The notes: generated by a model from the sequence alone, not told the origin. DNA of 64,000 bases from Flavobacterium amniphilum (GCF_023634845.1 NZ_JAMLJL010000009.1:122858-186857); one strand, 5' to 3'. Positions 1-8,554 are shown, counted from the stretch's first letter. Numbers and translations: made by a program.

Positions 1-573
1 GCTTAATAATTCACTGATTTTGAAGTTTTCAAGGAATTCCAGGGAATCATCGGCAATGTGCAGGATGATTTCGGTACCTCTTTCTGTTTTGCTGTGCGGT
101 TCCAAAGTAAATTCCGGGCTACCGTCGCAGGTCCAGTGTGCTGCCGGTTCGTCTTTGTATGATTTGGTAATGATTTCCACTTTGGAAGCCACCATAAAAG
201 CCGAGTAGAATCCTAATCCGAAGTGACCGATGATACCTGAATCTTTGGCAGAGTCCTTGTACTTTTCAAGGAATTCCTCAGCACCCGAGAAAGCTACCTG
301 GTTGATGTATTTCTCCACTTCTTCCGCTGTCATACCCAAACCTTGGTCGATGATGTGCAGTTTTTTGTTCTCCTTGTCGATTTTTACTTCAATGACAGGA
401 TTTCCGTATTCCACTTTTGCATCCCCGATGTTCGTTAGGTGTTTCAGTTTCAGTGTCGCGTCAGTCGCATTGGAAACTAATTCGCGTAAGAAGATTTCGT
501 GGTCACTGTATAAGAACTTTTTGATTAAGGGAAAGATGTTTTCAACCGAAACATTAATTTTTCCTGTTGTCAT
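1..573 (-). CDS. htpG: Molecular chaperone HtpG (Hsp90), N-terminal part, cut by window edge
   Basis: Only residues 1-191 are present; the rest lies beyond the left edge. The reading frame starts MTTGKINVSVENIFPLIKKF and carries the GHKL ATPase motifs of Hsp90: ELVSNATDA (the Mg/ATP-binding asparagine), DQGLGMT, and GHFGLGFYS closing the ATP lid. HtpG is a cytoplasmic homodimeric ATP-dependent chaperone that remodels late folding intermediates. The ATG at 573 is chosen because the Hsp90 N-terminus begins right there and nothing in frame upstream resembles the family. The gene runs divergently from the lipoprotein operon starting at 763. Identification is firm; nothing can be said about the middle and C-terminal domains. 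Confidence 0.95.
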   Translation of the reverse strand, partial: MTTGKINVSVENIFPLIKKFLYSDHEIFLRELVSNATDATLKLKHLTNIGDAKVEYGNPVIEVKIDKENKKLHIIDQGLGMTAEEVEKYINQVAFSGAEEFLEKYKDSAKDSGIIGHFGLGFYSAFMVASKVEIITKSYKDEPAAHWTCDGSPEFTLEPHSKTERGTEIILHIADDSLEFLENFKISELLS

Positions 574-727
574 AGTATTTAAATTTTTATTAGTAAATTT
601 ATTAGTCTTTTAATATTTTCCTATTCTTTCAAAAGAAATACCAATTCTTCCTTTAATGACAAATTGACCGATTGTGATTTTATAATTAATAAGAAAAATA
701 ATATAATAGAACTTCGGCTGAGTGTTG

Positions 728-735
728 TAAATTTG
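728..735 (+). promoter_or_regulatory. Putative -7 element TAAATTTG
   Basis: Matches the Bacteroidota -7 consensus TAnnTTTG, 27 bases before the lipoprotein ATG at 763. No convincing TTG -33 box at the expected distance, so this is a one-box call. Confidence 0.45.
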
Positions 736-762
736 TACTATAAAATTCAAATATATTCGATC

Positions 763-1242
763 ATGAAAAAACTGATTTTACTTTTAAGCCTTATGTTATC
801 CCTGTTTGGTTGTAAAGTTAAAGATGCGGCAACCACTACTACTGTAGACCGACGTGCACAAACTGCCCTGAAAGGCAGCTGGATTTTGACAGATGTTAAT
901 TACCCGGGTGAAAATGTGTTGAAAGTGAATGCTTTTCAAATTGCAGATACCAAATGTTTTGAAGGCAGCCGCTGGGATTTTATCCCGAACAATGATTCCG
1001 GAAAGATGGAACTGACACAGGCAAATTGTCTGCAATTTAACTCTGATATCAAATGGTATGTCAATAAAGAACAACAGTTTGTGTTAAAAATGCTGAATGC
1101 CGGTGATAAAGCCCGTAAAGTAAGAGAAGGTTATATATTGATGCTTAGAAACCAATCGCTGGAGTCCTTCCAACTGGTGGATAAAGTGGACATAGCGGGT
1201 AAGATGACCGAAATAGTATACCAATTCAAAAAAAATAAATAA
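763..1242 (+). CDS. Lipocalin-like lipoprotein, 159 aa
   Basis: The protein starts MKKLILLLSLMLSLFGCK, a lipoprotein signal peptide with lipobox LFGC, so it should be lipidated and attached to the envelope. The mature part opens with LKGSWILTDVNYPG, similar to the G-x-W motif that starts lipocalin-type barrels in Bacteroidota lipoproteins; the ligand is unknown. An in-frame ATG at 664 would add 33 residues, but this start at 763 places the signal peptide at the N-terminus and a -7 box directly upstream, so it is preferred. The OmpA-family gene follows after 7 bases, so the two are very likely co-transcribed. The family call rests on the short N-terminal motif. Confidence 0.8.
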   Translation: MKKLILLLSLMLSLFGCKVKDAATTTTVDRRAQTALKGSWILTDVNYPGENVLKVNAFQIADTKCFEGSRWDFIPNNDSGKMELTQANCLQFNSDIKWYVNKEQQFVLKMLNAGDKARKVREGYILMLRNQSLESFQLVDKVDIAGKMTEIVYQFKKNK

Positions 1243-1249
1243 TACGATC

Positions 1250-1945
1250 ATGAAAAAGTCTATCATATACGGAATTGTGGCAAGTTTCCTTTTAGGATCG
1301 GCCTTGTCAAGCTGTAATTCCATTAAAAACGCTAACAATACCCAAAAAGGTGCCGCTATTGGTGCCGTGAGTGGAGCTGTTCTTGGGGGAATCCTGGGAA
1401 ATAATTTAGGTAAAGGCGGTAAAGGAGCTTTAGGTGCTGTTTTAGGCGGTGTTGTCGGTGGAGTTGTTGGTGGAGTCATCGGTAACAAAATGGACAGACA
1501 GGCAAGAAGCATCAGTGAATCGCTACCGGGTGCCAAAGTAGAAAGAGTGGGGGAAGGAATCAAACTGACATTGGGTGAAAACTCGGTGAATTTTGATTTC
1601 AACAAAGCGACTTTAACTCCTAAAGCAAAAGCCAATCTGGATAGGTTGATTCCGGTTTTTAAGGAGTATCCTGATACCGATATCAAAATCTACGGATATA
1701 CGGACAGCAAAGGAGCAGATAATTATAATCTAAGCTTATCAGAGCAAAGAGCTAATGCGGTAAGAGGTTATTTAGTGGCTAAAGGATTGAAATCAACCCG
1801 TTTCAATATCACCGGAATGGGAGAGGCAGATCCTATCGCTTCAAACGAGAGTGATGCAGGCCGTGCCGAGAACCGCCGTGTGGAATTTGCCATTACTGCC
1901 AATGAAAAAATGGTTCAGGATGCCAAAAAAGAAGCCGGACAATAA
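1250..1945 (+). CDS. OmpA-family lipoprotein with glycine-zipper region (YiaD-like), 231 aa
   Basis: The N-terminus MKKSIIYGIVASFLLGSALSSC ends in a lipobox-like LSSC. Residues about 35-85 are very rich in glycine and alanine with GxxxG spacing (glycine zipper), probably a membrane-inserting segment. Residues about 110-222 form an OmpA C-terminal peptidoglycan-binding domain: NFDFNKATLTPKAKANLDRL, then IYGYTDSKGADNYNLSLSEQR, then AENRRVEFAI with the arginines and aspartate that contact diaminopimelate. The likely role is tethering the outer membrane to peptidoglycan. It is second in an operon with the lipocalin-like gene and is followed by a hairpin terminator. Confidence 0.9.
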   Translation: MKKSIIYGIVASFLLGSALSSCNSIKNANNTQKGAAIGAVSGAVLGGILGNNLGKGGKGALGAVLGGVVGGVVGGVIGNKMDRQARSISESLPGAKVERVGEGIKLTLGENSVNFDFNKATLTPKAKANLDRLIPVFKEYPDTDIKIYGYTDSKGADNYNLSLSEQRANAVRGYLVAKGLKSTRFNITGMGEADPIASNESDAGRAENRRVEFAITANEKMVQDAKKEAGQ

Positions 1946-1963
1946 AAAAAGTATAAATTGTTG

Positions 1964-1993
1964 AAAAAGCTGTTCATTAGAACGGCTTTTTTG
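1964..1993 (+). terminator. Intrinsic terminator after the lipoprotein/OmpA operon
   Basis: Stem AAAAGCTGTTC / GAACGGCTTTT around loop ATTA with one wobble position, followed by a run of T. Confidence 0.75.
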
Positions 1994-2007
1994 TTTGTTG
2001 AACTTTG

Positions 2008-2015
2008 TAGCTTTG
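2008..2015 (+). promoter_or_regulatory. Putative -7 element TAGCTTTG for the ABC ATPase gene
   Basis: Matches TAnnTTTG 17 bases before the ATG at 2033. The nearest TTG upstream is too close for a canonical -33 box. Confidence 0.4.
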
Positions 2016-2032
2016 CATTCTAAATTCTGAAT

Positions 2033-2971
2033 ATGCTTCAAGTAGAAAATATATCTTTCGGATACACCGAGAAAACCATTTTGCACAACATCAGTTTCAA
2101 TATCCAGAAAGGGCAGAATATTGCGCTTCTGGGGGAAAGCGGTTGTGGAAAAAGTACGTTGCTGAAATTGATTTACGGGTTGCATGATCTGGATGAAGGA
2201 AAAATTTCATGGCAGGAAAAATTAGTGACCGGACCGAAATATAATCTGGTGCCGGGAATGCCGTACATGCGTTTCATGGCTCAGGATTTCGGATTGATGC
2301 CGTATGAAACGGCTGGGGAAAGTGTGGGGAAATATTTGTCGAATTCATTCAATGCCATCAAAAGACTCCGCATCGAGGAATTGCTTGATTTGGTCGAAAT
2401 GGCCGAATATTCCCGTACCAAAGTGAATTTATTAAGTGGCGGACAGCAGCAGCGTGTGGCATTGGCAAGGGTATTGGCACTTGAGCCCGAAGTATTGTTG
2501 CTGGATGAACCTTTCAGTCATATCGATAACTTCCGTAAAAATGCCTTGCGCCGTAATTTGTTTGCCTATCTGAAAAGCCGTGGGATTACGGTTATTGTGG
2601 CCACGCATGACAGTACCGACGCGCTTTCTTTTTCAGATGAAACCATGATCATGAAAGACGGTCAGTTGCTGGTTAAAGCACCGTCGATGGAAATCTATAA
2701 AAACCCGGGATCTAAATACATTGCTTCTCTTTTCGGGGAAGTAAATGAACTCGTGATGAACAAAGACGGAAAATCGGAAACGGTTTTAGTGTATCCGCAC
2801 CAATTGAAAGTGGTCGAAGAAGGCCCGCTGAAAGTGACGGTGAAGCAATGTTATTTCAAAGGAAACCACTATCTGATCAAGGGAGCTTTTAACGGACGTC
2901 CGTTGTTTTTCCAGCATGACAGAGAATTGGAATTGCAGTTGGATGTAGCCTTGGAAGTGAAGAGGTTGTGA
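2033..2971 (+). CDS. ABC transporter ATP-binding protein, 312 aa
   Basis: A classical ABC nucleotide-binding subunit. Walker A GESGCGKST is at residues 34-42, the signature LSGGQQQ at 134-140, and Walker B VLLLDEP at 154-160; the H-loop histidine is in VIVATHD. The roughly 70 residues after the ATPase core may form a small TOBE-like regulatory domain, as in importers of the PotA/FbpC type. No permease or binding protein is encoded next to it, so the substrate cannot be inferred; an orphan ATPase that pairs with a permease elsewhere is likely. It is a single-gene unit between terminators. Confidence 0.85.
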   Translation: MLQVENISFGYTEKTILHNISFNIQKGQNIALLGESGCGKSTLLKLIYGLHDLDEGKISWQEKLVTGPKYNLVPGMPYMRFMAQDFGLMPYETAGESVGKYLSNSFNAIKRLRIEELLDLVEMAEYSRTKVNLLSGGQQQRVALARVLALEPEVLLLDEPFSHIDNFRKNALRRNLFAYLKSRGITVIVATHDSTDALSFSDETMIMKDGQLLVKAPSMEIYKNPGSKYIASLFGEVNELVMNKDGKSETVLVYPHQLKVVEEGPLKVTVKQCYFKGNHYLIKGAFNGRPLFFQHDRELELQLDVALEVKRL

Positions 2972-3045
2972 TTAGTAATTAGTAAAGAGTCTTTAGTACA
3001 TAGTCCTTAGTGTGCTTTGAAGGAAATCTATAGGAAAATAATAAT

Positions 3046-3070
3046 AGCCCCATTGTTTGGGGCTTTTTTT
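3046..3070 (+). terminator. Intrinsic terminator of the ABC ATPase gene
   Basis: Stem AGCCCCA / TGGGGCT with loop TTGTT, followed by seven T. A decayed second copy (core TCCA / TGGA, then gctttttttatgg) lies about 105 bases downstream in the duplicated block. Confidence 0.75.
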
Positions 3071-3190
3071 ATGGAGAAAAGTGATTAGTAAAGAAGTCCT
3101 TAGCGCTTAGTCCTTAGTGTGCTTAAAAGAGATTTATAAGATAGTTGTAAAGGAGTCCATTTGTTTGGAGCTTTTTTTTATGGTTTGAAT

Positions 3191-3442
3191 TTGTGGAATC
3201 AATATTGCTGTTTGTGGAGTGAATGTTGTCTCTTGTGGAGCTAATATTGCTGCTTGTGGAGCGAATGTTGTCTATTGTGGAGTGAATGTTGTCTCTTGTG
3301 GAATCAATATTGCTGCTTGTGGAGTGAATGTTGTCTCTTGTGGAATCAATATTGCTGCTTGTGGAGGCAATGTTATCTATTGTGGAGTTAATATTGCTGC
3401 TTGTGGAGCCAATATTCTTTATTGTGGAGCCGATATATTTTA
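3191..3442. repeat. 21-bp minisatellite, 12 contiguous copies
   Basis: Twelve head-to-tail units of exactly 21 bp, each beginning TTGTGGA. Two subtypes partly alternate: one ending AATATTGCTGC and one ending AATGTTGTCTC. No unit has an indel. Because 21 is a multiple of three and the unit lacks stops in some frames, both strands carry open frames with a heptapeptide period (for example NVVSCGI on plus, NIDSTRD on minus), but neither has a credible start, signal or flanking coding sequence. Confidence 0.9.
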
Positions 3443-3500
3443 AAAATGAAACCACTAAGGACTAAGTGCTCTTTACTAATTACTAGTCACTAATCACTTT

Positions 3501-3542
3501 AAGAACTAAAAAAAGCCCCATCCGGGGCTTTTTTTAGTTCTT
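3501..3542. terminator. Perfect inverted-repeat terminator overlapping the S9 peptidase stop codon
   Basis: AAGAACTAAAAAAAGCCCC and its exact reverse complement flank loop ATCC, and two further base pairs extend the 19-bp stem. The stop codon of the minus-strand peptidase gene (3534-3536) is inside the right arm. Symmetric A and T tracts make it usable from both sides. Confidence 0.85.
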
Positions 3543-5948
3543 AAGGTACTTGTCTAAAAACTGTTCCTGTTCCCATAACAAATGGAAGATGTTTTCTTTG
3601 GCAGCATAACCATGTGATTCTTTAGGTAAGATGACCATTCTAACCGGCGCTCCCAAACCTTTTAACGCCTGAAAGTAGCGTTCGGTTTGCAGGGTAAACG
3701 TTCCCGGGTTGTTATCAGCCTCACCATGAACCAAAAGCATTGGTGTTTTCATTTTCTCAGCGGTCATGAAAGGCGACATTCCGTTGTAAATATTAGGAAC
3801 TTCCCAGTAATTGCGCTGTTCGCTCTGGAATCCGAACGGAGTCAGTGTTCTGTTGTATGCACCGCTTCGGGCAATACCGCAGGCAAATAGATTAGAGTGT
3901 GTTAATAAGTTGGCTGTCATGAAGGCACCGTATGAATGACCTCCCACCGCTACTTTTTTACGGTTGATATAACCTAAGTTATCCACTGCATCGATTGCAG
4001 CTTCTGCATTAGCCACTAACTGCGGCATGAAAGTGTCATTTGGTTCCGTTTTTCCTTCCCCGATGATTGGGAACGAAGCATCATCCAATACTGCATACCC
4101 TTTGGTTACCCAGTACACGAATGATCCATAGTTAGGGAACGTGAATTCGTTCGGGTTTTTGTTGTTTTGCCCTGCCGAACTCTTGTCTTTGAATTCTTCC
4201 GGATACGCCCAGATCAATAATGGTAACTTTTCTTTTTTGGCCGTTCTGTCATAATCAGCCGGTAAGTATAATGTTCCTGAAAGTTCAACACCGTCTTTAC
4301 GTTTGTATTTGATTACTTCCTTGTATACGTTTTTAATACTTTCGAATGGGTTTTTAAAAGCTGTAACCGGAGTGATTTTATCTTTCGATTTGATGTTTCT
4401 GAAATAGTAGTTCGGGAATTCGGTTTTCGATTGGATCGATACTAAAACCTCTCCTTTTTTGAAATCCTCGATCGATAAGATGTCTTCTTTTTTGTCTTTG
4501 TAAGTGCTTTGGTATAAACGTTTTGTTTTTAAAGAAGTCAGGTTGAATTCGTCAACGAACGGGAATTGTCCGTCTTTGGTGAAACCATCACCTAACAGGT
4601 ATAAGTTATCATTTTCGATGGCCAATACAAAACGTCCGTAGTCGTTCTTTTTGGTTTCAAAATTCCCCGGATCCGAATAAATATCCTGTTGGTTACGGTC
4701 GGAAATCACTTTTGGTGCTTCTCCCGGTTTTGATGGATTGAATAAATAGGTTTTTACATTACGGGTATCGTACCAGTTATCATATGCGACTGCTGTTGTA
4801 CTGTTTCCCCAGGTAACCCCACTGAAACGTTGTGGCGTTTTCAACAACGAAACCGGATTAGCGTTGAAAGGCGCTGTCCAAGTGAATAATTCATCCCTGA
4901 AGTCGGCTTTATTAGCAGGATCACCACCGTCAAGTGCTTCCACGAAAGATAAAGTTGCCGGTTCATCGGTACGCCATGCAATAGAACGTTTACCTTTTTT
5001 AACCGCCATGAAGCCTTTAGGCATTACTTCTGTTAACGGAGATTCATTGATTAGTTTGATGAGGTTTCCATTTAAGTCATACACTTCCGTAGTGATGGGA
5101 AAACGGGTAAAAGGAACGATGTAGGAAAATGGTTTTTTTATGACATTGGTCAGTAAATAATTTCCGTCAGGTGAAAATGATTCGCCCACATATAAATCGG
5201 CTTTTTTAAATAAAGAAGCATTTCCGTTTAAATCAACTTTGTAATATTCGGCAGTTACCAGATTTTCAAAATTGGCTTCATCGGTTGGGTTTTTCAATAA
5301 ATCCTGAAACGTTCTGTTTTGGGAAACCTTTCCGTCCGACATGGAAACAGTAGGCCCTTTAGGTAAATCTTTTTTGCCGTCGTTTAATGCAGTTCTGTTT
5401 TTTACCAATTGCTTGATCAGTATGCTTTTGCTGTCACGGTACCAGTTGAAAGGAGAACCTGTGTTGGCATTTAAAGTGGCATCAGTCAGTTTTTTAGCGG
5501 TTGCGGTAGCCACATCCAAAACCCATAATTCCACACCGGTTGCCGTGGTGTTGGTGAAGGCTATTTTGGTTTCGTCAGGAGACCAGTTCAGGTAGGCGAT
5601 CTTAGGGTTTTGCGGTAAGCCGTTAACCTGCGTTTCTGCTTTGTCTTTTATTTTTCTGATCTTCAGATTGTTGATGTAAGTCAGCGTACTGGATATGTTC
5701 GTCACCGGATTGATGCGCAATCCTCCCAAACGCATTTCGTCCTGATTTAAGTCATCAAGAGTTTTGTAAGTATTCCGGTAAGAAAGGAGCATGTATTGCT
5801 TTTTGGTGTCCATGTTTACAGACGGAGCTCTTTCGTAATCGGCTAAGGCAAGAATGGAAGCCGATGGTTTCTGATAGGTTAAGTTTTCCTGTGAAAAACC
5901 TGAATGGCTCACAATTAATAGGCAAGCCGAAAAAAGTAGTTTTCTCAT
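3534..5948 (-). CDS. Secreted prolyl oligopeptidase-family (S9) serine peptidase, 804 aa
   Basis: The protein begins MRKLLFSACLLIVSHSGFSQ, a signal peptide, so it acts in the periplasm or outside the cell. The first 500 or so residues look like the beta-propeller of S9 enzymes, with repeated NWSPDETKIAFT and SFSPDGNYLLT blades. The alpha/beta-hydrolase domain holds the triad: Ser in GGHSYGAFM (about residue 672), Asp in HGEADNNPG (about 745) and His in KESHGY (about 779). Such enzymes cleave short peptides, often after proline or acidic residues; specificity cannot be read here. An in-frame ATG at 5969 would add seven residues before the signal peptide. It is a single gene with its own terminator. 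Confidence 0.9.
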   Translation of the reverse strand: MRKLLFSACLLIVSHSGFSQENLTYQKPSASILALADYERAPSVNMDTKKQYMLLSYRNTYKTLDDLNQDEMRLGGLRINPVTNISSTLTYINNLKIRKIKDKAETQVNGLPQNPKIAYLNWSPDETKIAFTNTTATGVELWVLDVATATAKKLTDATLNANTGSPFNWYRDSKSILIKQLVKNRTALNDGKKDLPKGPTVSMSDGKVSQNRTFQDLLKNPTDEANFENLVTAEYYKVDLNGNASLFKKADLYVGESFSPDGNYLLTNVIKKPFSYIVPFTRFPITTEVYDLNGNLIKLINESPLTEVMPKGFMAVKKGKRSIAWRTDEPATLSFVEALDGGDPANKADFRDELFTWTAPFNANPVSLLKTPQRFSGVTWGNSTTAVAYDNWYDTRNVKTYLFNPSKPGEAPKVISDRNQQDIYSDPGNFETKKNDYGRFVLAIENDNLYLLGDGFTKDGQFPFVDEFNLTSLKTKRLYQSTYKDKKEDILSIEDFKKGEVLVSIQSKTEFPNYYFRNIKSKDKITPVTAFKNPFESIKNVYKEVIKYKRKDGVELSGTLYLPADYDRTAKKEKLPLLIWAYPEEFKDKSSAGQNNKNPNEFTFPNYGSFVYWVTKGYAVLDDASFPIIGEGKTEPNDTFMPQLVANAEAAIDAVDNLGYINRKKVAVGGHSYGAFMTANLLTHSNLFACGIARSGAYNRTLTPFGFQSEQRNYWEVPNIYNGMSPFMTAEKMKTPMLLVHGEADNNPGTFTLQTERYFQALKGLGAPVRMVILPKESHGYAAKENIFHLLWEQEQFLDKYLKN

Positions 5949-6015
5949 ATGTTGATTAATCATTTGCATAAAAGTATGTCAAGTAGGCATCCTTTCGGGA
6001 CAGCTTAACAAAATT

Positions 6016-6789
6016 TTATATAATTCCTAAGAGCATTAGTGTCCCGAAGAGTAATAAAGTTACACAGACAATGTTCTGTAATGTGGAAATAGTTGTTTTT
6101 TGCAATAATTTGTTTCCGAAGTATACACCGGTAAAAGCTGAAAGTGCCGCGAGTCCGACCAGTGTGAAATCAAGCTCCACTTCGTTGCTGATGATTTTCG
6201 GAATATAAATGGCCAGACGGGAAATATCAACCATACAGGCTATAACAACCCCGGTAGCGATAAATACTTCTTTGGATAGACCGGCTCTGATTAAAAAAGC
6301 ACTCCGTAAAGCGCCCTGATGACCTGAAAGACCACCGAAAAAGCCACTTAACATCCCGCCAAGACTTAAATACTTTTTATCAAATTCCAGGTTTTTGAGT
6401 TTCGGGATAAAATCAAATAAGGCAAAAACAATCAAGAGTAACCCAATGATAAGTTTCAATGGTTTGATCTCAAAAAACTGTCCGTTCAGTTGGTATGAAT
6501 ATAGTGTTCCGGTGTGTGTCAGTAAGCTTAAGGTATAAGCACCAAGGAAAGAAAAAGCAATGGCGGGCAAACCAAATTTTAGGAGCATGTTTTTATCCGC
6601 ATTTTTACCAAATAGAAAAAATTTGAAGGCATTATTCATGAAATGAACTAAAGCGGTCAATACAACTGCAACCTCAATCGGGAAAAACAATCCGAAAACC
6701 GGTAAAAGAAGTGTGCCCAGTCCGAAACCCGAGAAGAGTGTTAATCCTGCACCAATCAGGGATGTGATGCAAATAATAAGGTATTCCAT
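6016..6789 (-). CDS. TSUP-family (TauE/SafE) membrane permease, 257 aa
   Basis: A hydrophobic protein with about eight membrane segments in two similar halves, typical of TSUP/TauE/SafE anion exporters (known members move sulfite, sulfonates or similar organic anions). Family-like glycine-rich segments are GAGLTLFSGFGLGTLLLPVF near the N-terminus and GGMLSGFFGGLSGHQGALRS at the start of the second half. The start at 6789 (MEYLIICITSLIGAG) is preferred over 6837 because it places the first helix at the N-terminus. No neighbour suggests a substrate. It is divergent from fabH. Confidence 0.85.
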   Translation of the reverse strand: MEYLIICITSLIGAGLTLFSGFGLGTLLLPVFGLFFPIEVAVVLTALVHFMNNAFKFFLFGKNADKNMLLKFGLPAIAFSFLGAYTLSLLTHTGTLYSYQLNGQFFEIKPLKLIIGLLLIVFALFDFIPKLKNLEFDKKYLSLGGMLSGFFGGLSGHQGALRSAFLIRAGLSKEVFIATGVVIACMVDISRLAIYIPKIISNEVELDFTLVGLAALSAFTGVYFGNKLLQKTTISTLQNIVCVTLLLFGTLMLLGII

Positions 6790-6861
6790 GTGCTTTTGTC
6801 TATCGTGTTTCAAATATAATAGTATTCCAATTGTCAATTCGGAAATTTTGTGTATTTTGTA

Positions 6862-6891
6862 TTGTTAATTTTTGCATTAAACGTAAATTTG
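6862..6891 (+). promoter_or_regulatory. Promoter of fabH
   Basis: TTG at 6862-6864, 19-base spacer, then TAAATTTG at 6884-6891: a full match to the Bacteroidota -33/-7 consensus, 31 bases before the ATG. Confidence 0.75.
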
Positions 6892-6921
6892 CAGACAATT
6901 TTTAATTAATAAATAAAAAGC

Positions 6922-7929
6922 ATGTATCATTCAAAGATAACGGGATTGGGTTATTACGTTCCGGATAATGTGGTGACAAACGATGATTTGTCCAAAATAA
7001 TGGAAACTAATGATGAATGGATCCAAGAACGTACCGGTATAAAGAGAAGAAGACACGTAAATACTGCGGAAGACACTACCACTTCAATGGGTGTTAAAGC
7101 GGCTGAAGTCGCCATACAGAGAGCAGGAATTTCCAAAGACGATATTGATTTTGTCATTTTCGCGACTTTGAGTCCGGATTATTATTTTCCTGGGCCGGGT
7201 GTTTTGGTACAAAGGGATTTAGGTTTGAAAACGGTAGGTGCGCTTGACGTACGTAACCAATGTTCGGGATTTGTGTATGCGATTTCAATTGCGGATCAGT
7301 ACATCAAAACCGGAATGTATAAAAATATTTTGGTAATCGGTTCTGAAGTTCACTCAAGAGGATTGGATTTCACAACAAGAGGACGCGGTGTATCGGTTAT
7401 TTTCGGAGACGGTGCAGGAGCTGCGATTTTATCAAGAGAAGAAGATACAACCAAAGGAATTTTATCTACACACTTACATTCGGAAGGACAATATGCTGAA
7501 GAATTGGCATTGATTGCACCGGGTATGGGAAAACGTTGGGTATTGGATATTTTAAAAGATAACGATCCTAATGACGAAAGTTACTATCCGTATATGAACG
7601 GTCAGTTTGTATTCAAAAATGCCGTGGTCCGTTTCAGTGAAGTAATCATGGAAGGATTACAGGCAAACAATCTTCAGGTTTCTGATATTGACATGTTGAT
7701 TCCGCATCAGGCGAATTTGAGAATTTCACAGTTTATCCAGCAGAAGTTCCAATTGACAGATGACCAGGTGTATAACAATATCATGGAATACGGTAACACA
7801 ACAGCTGCCTCTATTCCAATTGCTTTGACCGAAGCTTGGGAACAAGGAAAAATCAAAGAAGGAGATACAGTTGTATTGGCAGCTTTTGGTTCAGGTTTCA
7901 CTTGGGCGAGTGCCATCATCAAATGGTAA
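6922..7929 (+). CDS. fabH: 3-oxoacyl-ACP synthase III (KAS III), 335 aa
   Basis: The enzyme condenses an acyl-CoA primer with malonyl-ACP to start fatty-acid synthesis in the cytoplasm. The catalytic triad is visible: Cys114 in RNQCSGFVYA, His262 in PHQANLRISQ and Asn292 in EYGNTTAASIP. The N-terminal ETNDEWIQERTGIKRRR and the terminal AAFGSGFTWASAIIKW are family hallmarks. Its length is normal. It stands outside a fab gene cluster, so it may be one of several KAS III paralogues (KAS III copies also serve specialised lipids), but all catalytic residues are intact. The cyclophilin gene begins three bases after its stop, so the pair is likely co-transcribed. Confidence 0.93.
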   Translation: MYHSKITGLGYYVPDNVVTNDDLSKIMETNDEWIQERTGIKRRRHVNTAEDTTTSMGVKAAEVAIQRAGISKDDIDFVIFATLSPDYYFPGPGVLVQRDLGLKTVGALDVRNQCSGFVYAISIADQYIKTGMYKNILVIGSEVHSRGLDFTTRGRGVSVIFGDGAGAAILSREEDTTKGILSTHLHSEGQYAEELALIAPGMGKRWVLDILKDNDPNDESYYPYMNGQFVFKNAVVRFSEVIMEGLQANNLQVSDIDMLIPHQANLRISQFIQQKFQLTDDQVYNNIMEYGNTTAASIPIALTEAWEQGKIKEGDTVVLAAFGSGFTWASAIIKW

Positions 7930-7932
7930 TTG

Positions 7933-8553
7933 ATGAAAAAAGCCATTGTAATAGCTTCTGTATTTGCGTTAAGCTGCGGTAAACCTGCTTTTAATTCCAA
8001 ATGGATGGAGGAGAAGGCACCTGAAAAATTCCAGACTCGTTTTGAAACCTCACAGGGGAATTTTGAAATCGAGTTTACAAGAGACCTATCACCGGAAGCG
8101 GTGGACAGGGTTTATCAGCAAATCACCCATGGTTTTTACGACAATGTGGTTTTTTATCGTGTTGTTCCTAATTTTGTTGTTCAGTTTGGGCATATGGATT
8201 CTACTGCAACGGCTAATAACTGGGACCGCTATAAAGTAAAAGATGAACCGGTTAAAGGAAGTAATGTTAAAGGAACAATCAGTTATGCACGTTCCGGACC
8301 GGATTCCAGAGGAAATCATTTGTTCATCAATCTGAAAGATAACAAACGTTTGGATACGGTTGCCTTTAACAGGGTAAAAGGATTTCCAACTTTAGGTAAA
8401 GTGACCAAAGGCATGGAAGTGGTTGAAAAACTGTATTCCGGATATGGAAATGAAACGATGAAAGTGTATGATACTTTGGCTGTTAAGCGGAAAGAATTCA
8501 TGAAGAAGTTTCCAAAGCTTGACTCTATTAAAAAAGCGTACCTATTTAAATAA
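7933..8553 (+). CDS. Cyclophilin-type peptidyl-prolyl isomerase lipoprotein, 206 aa
   Basis: The signal sequence MKKAIVIASVFALSCGK ends in a lipobox-like cysteine, so the enzyme is probably anchored in the envelope. The cyclophilin core follows: FETSQGNFEIEF, then GFYDNVVFYRVVPNFVVQFG with the catalytic arginine, and GTISYARSGPDSRGNHLFIN. The usual Q-G-G after the FHR motif reads Q-F-G and the usual SQFFI is GNHLFI, both substitutions common in divergent periplasmic members. It should speed cis-trans isomerisation at proline during outer-membrane protein folding. The ATG at 7933 is used; a TTG one codon earlier is unlikely. A strong terminator follows. Confidence 0.9.
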   Translation: MKKAIVIASVFALSCGKPAFNSKWMEEKAPEKFQTRFETSQGNFEIEFTRDLSPEAVDRVYQQITHGFYDNVVFYRVVPNFVVQFGHMDSTATANNWDRYKVKDEPVKGSNVKGTISYARSGPDSRGNHLFINLKDNKRLDTVAFNRVKGFPTLGKVTKGMEVVEKLYSGYGNETMKVYDTLAVKRKEFMKKFPKLDSIKKAYLFK

Positions 8554-8554
8554 T

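Larger units (their letters stand above)
2968..3500. repeat. Composite repeat locus A: inverted TAGT/ACTA arms around a minisatellite
   Basis: This stretch between two genes has no convincing coding sequence. Its left arm (2968-3012, TAGT-rich) is a near reverse complement of the right arm (3454-3497, ACTA-rich); both contain gattagt...agtaaagag...agtccttagt or its complement. Between them lie two diverged copies of a terminator-bearing block (about 2992-3075 and 3096-3182) and a 12-copy 21-bp minisatellite (3191-3442). The same arms occur at 20663-20765 and 21404-21893. Confidence 0.7.

Noticed and set aside
230..613. Plus-strand frame of 127 aa
   Set aside because: Antisense shadow of htpG, which has clear Hsp90 motifs on the other strand.
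664..762. Longer N-terminus of the lipocalin-like lipoprotein
   Set aside because: It would put 33 residues ahead of a good lipoprotein signal and would span the -7 element.
3191..3442. Possible CRISPR array
   Set aside because: Units are contiguous 21-bp repeats with no unique spacers and there are no cas genes.
3123..3455. Open frames on both strands across the 21-bp minisatellite (110 aa minus, 74 aa plus)
   Set aside because: They exist because a 21-bp unit lacking stops keeps frames open; there is no signal peptide, start context or non-repeat domain.
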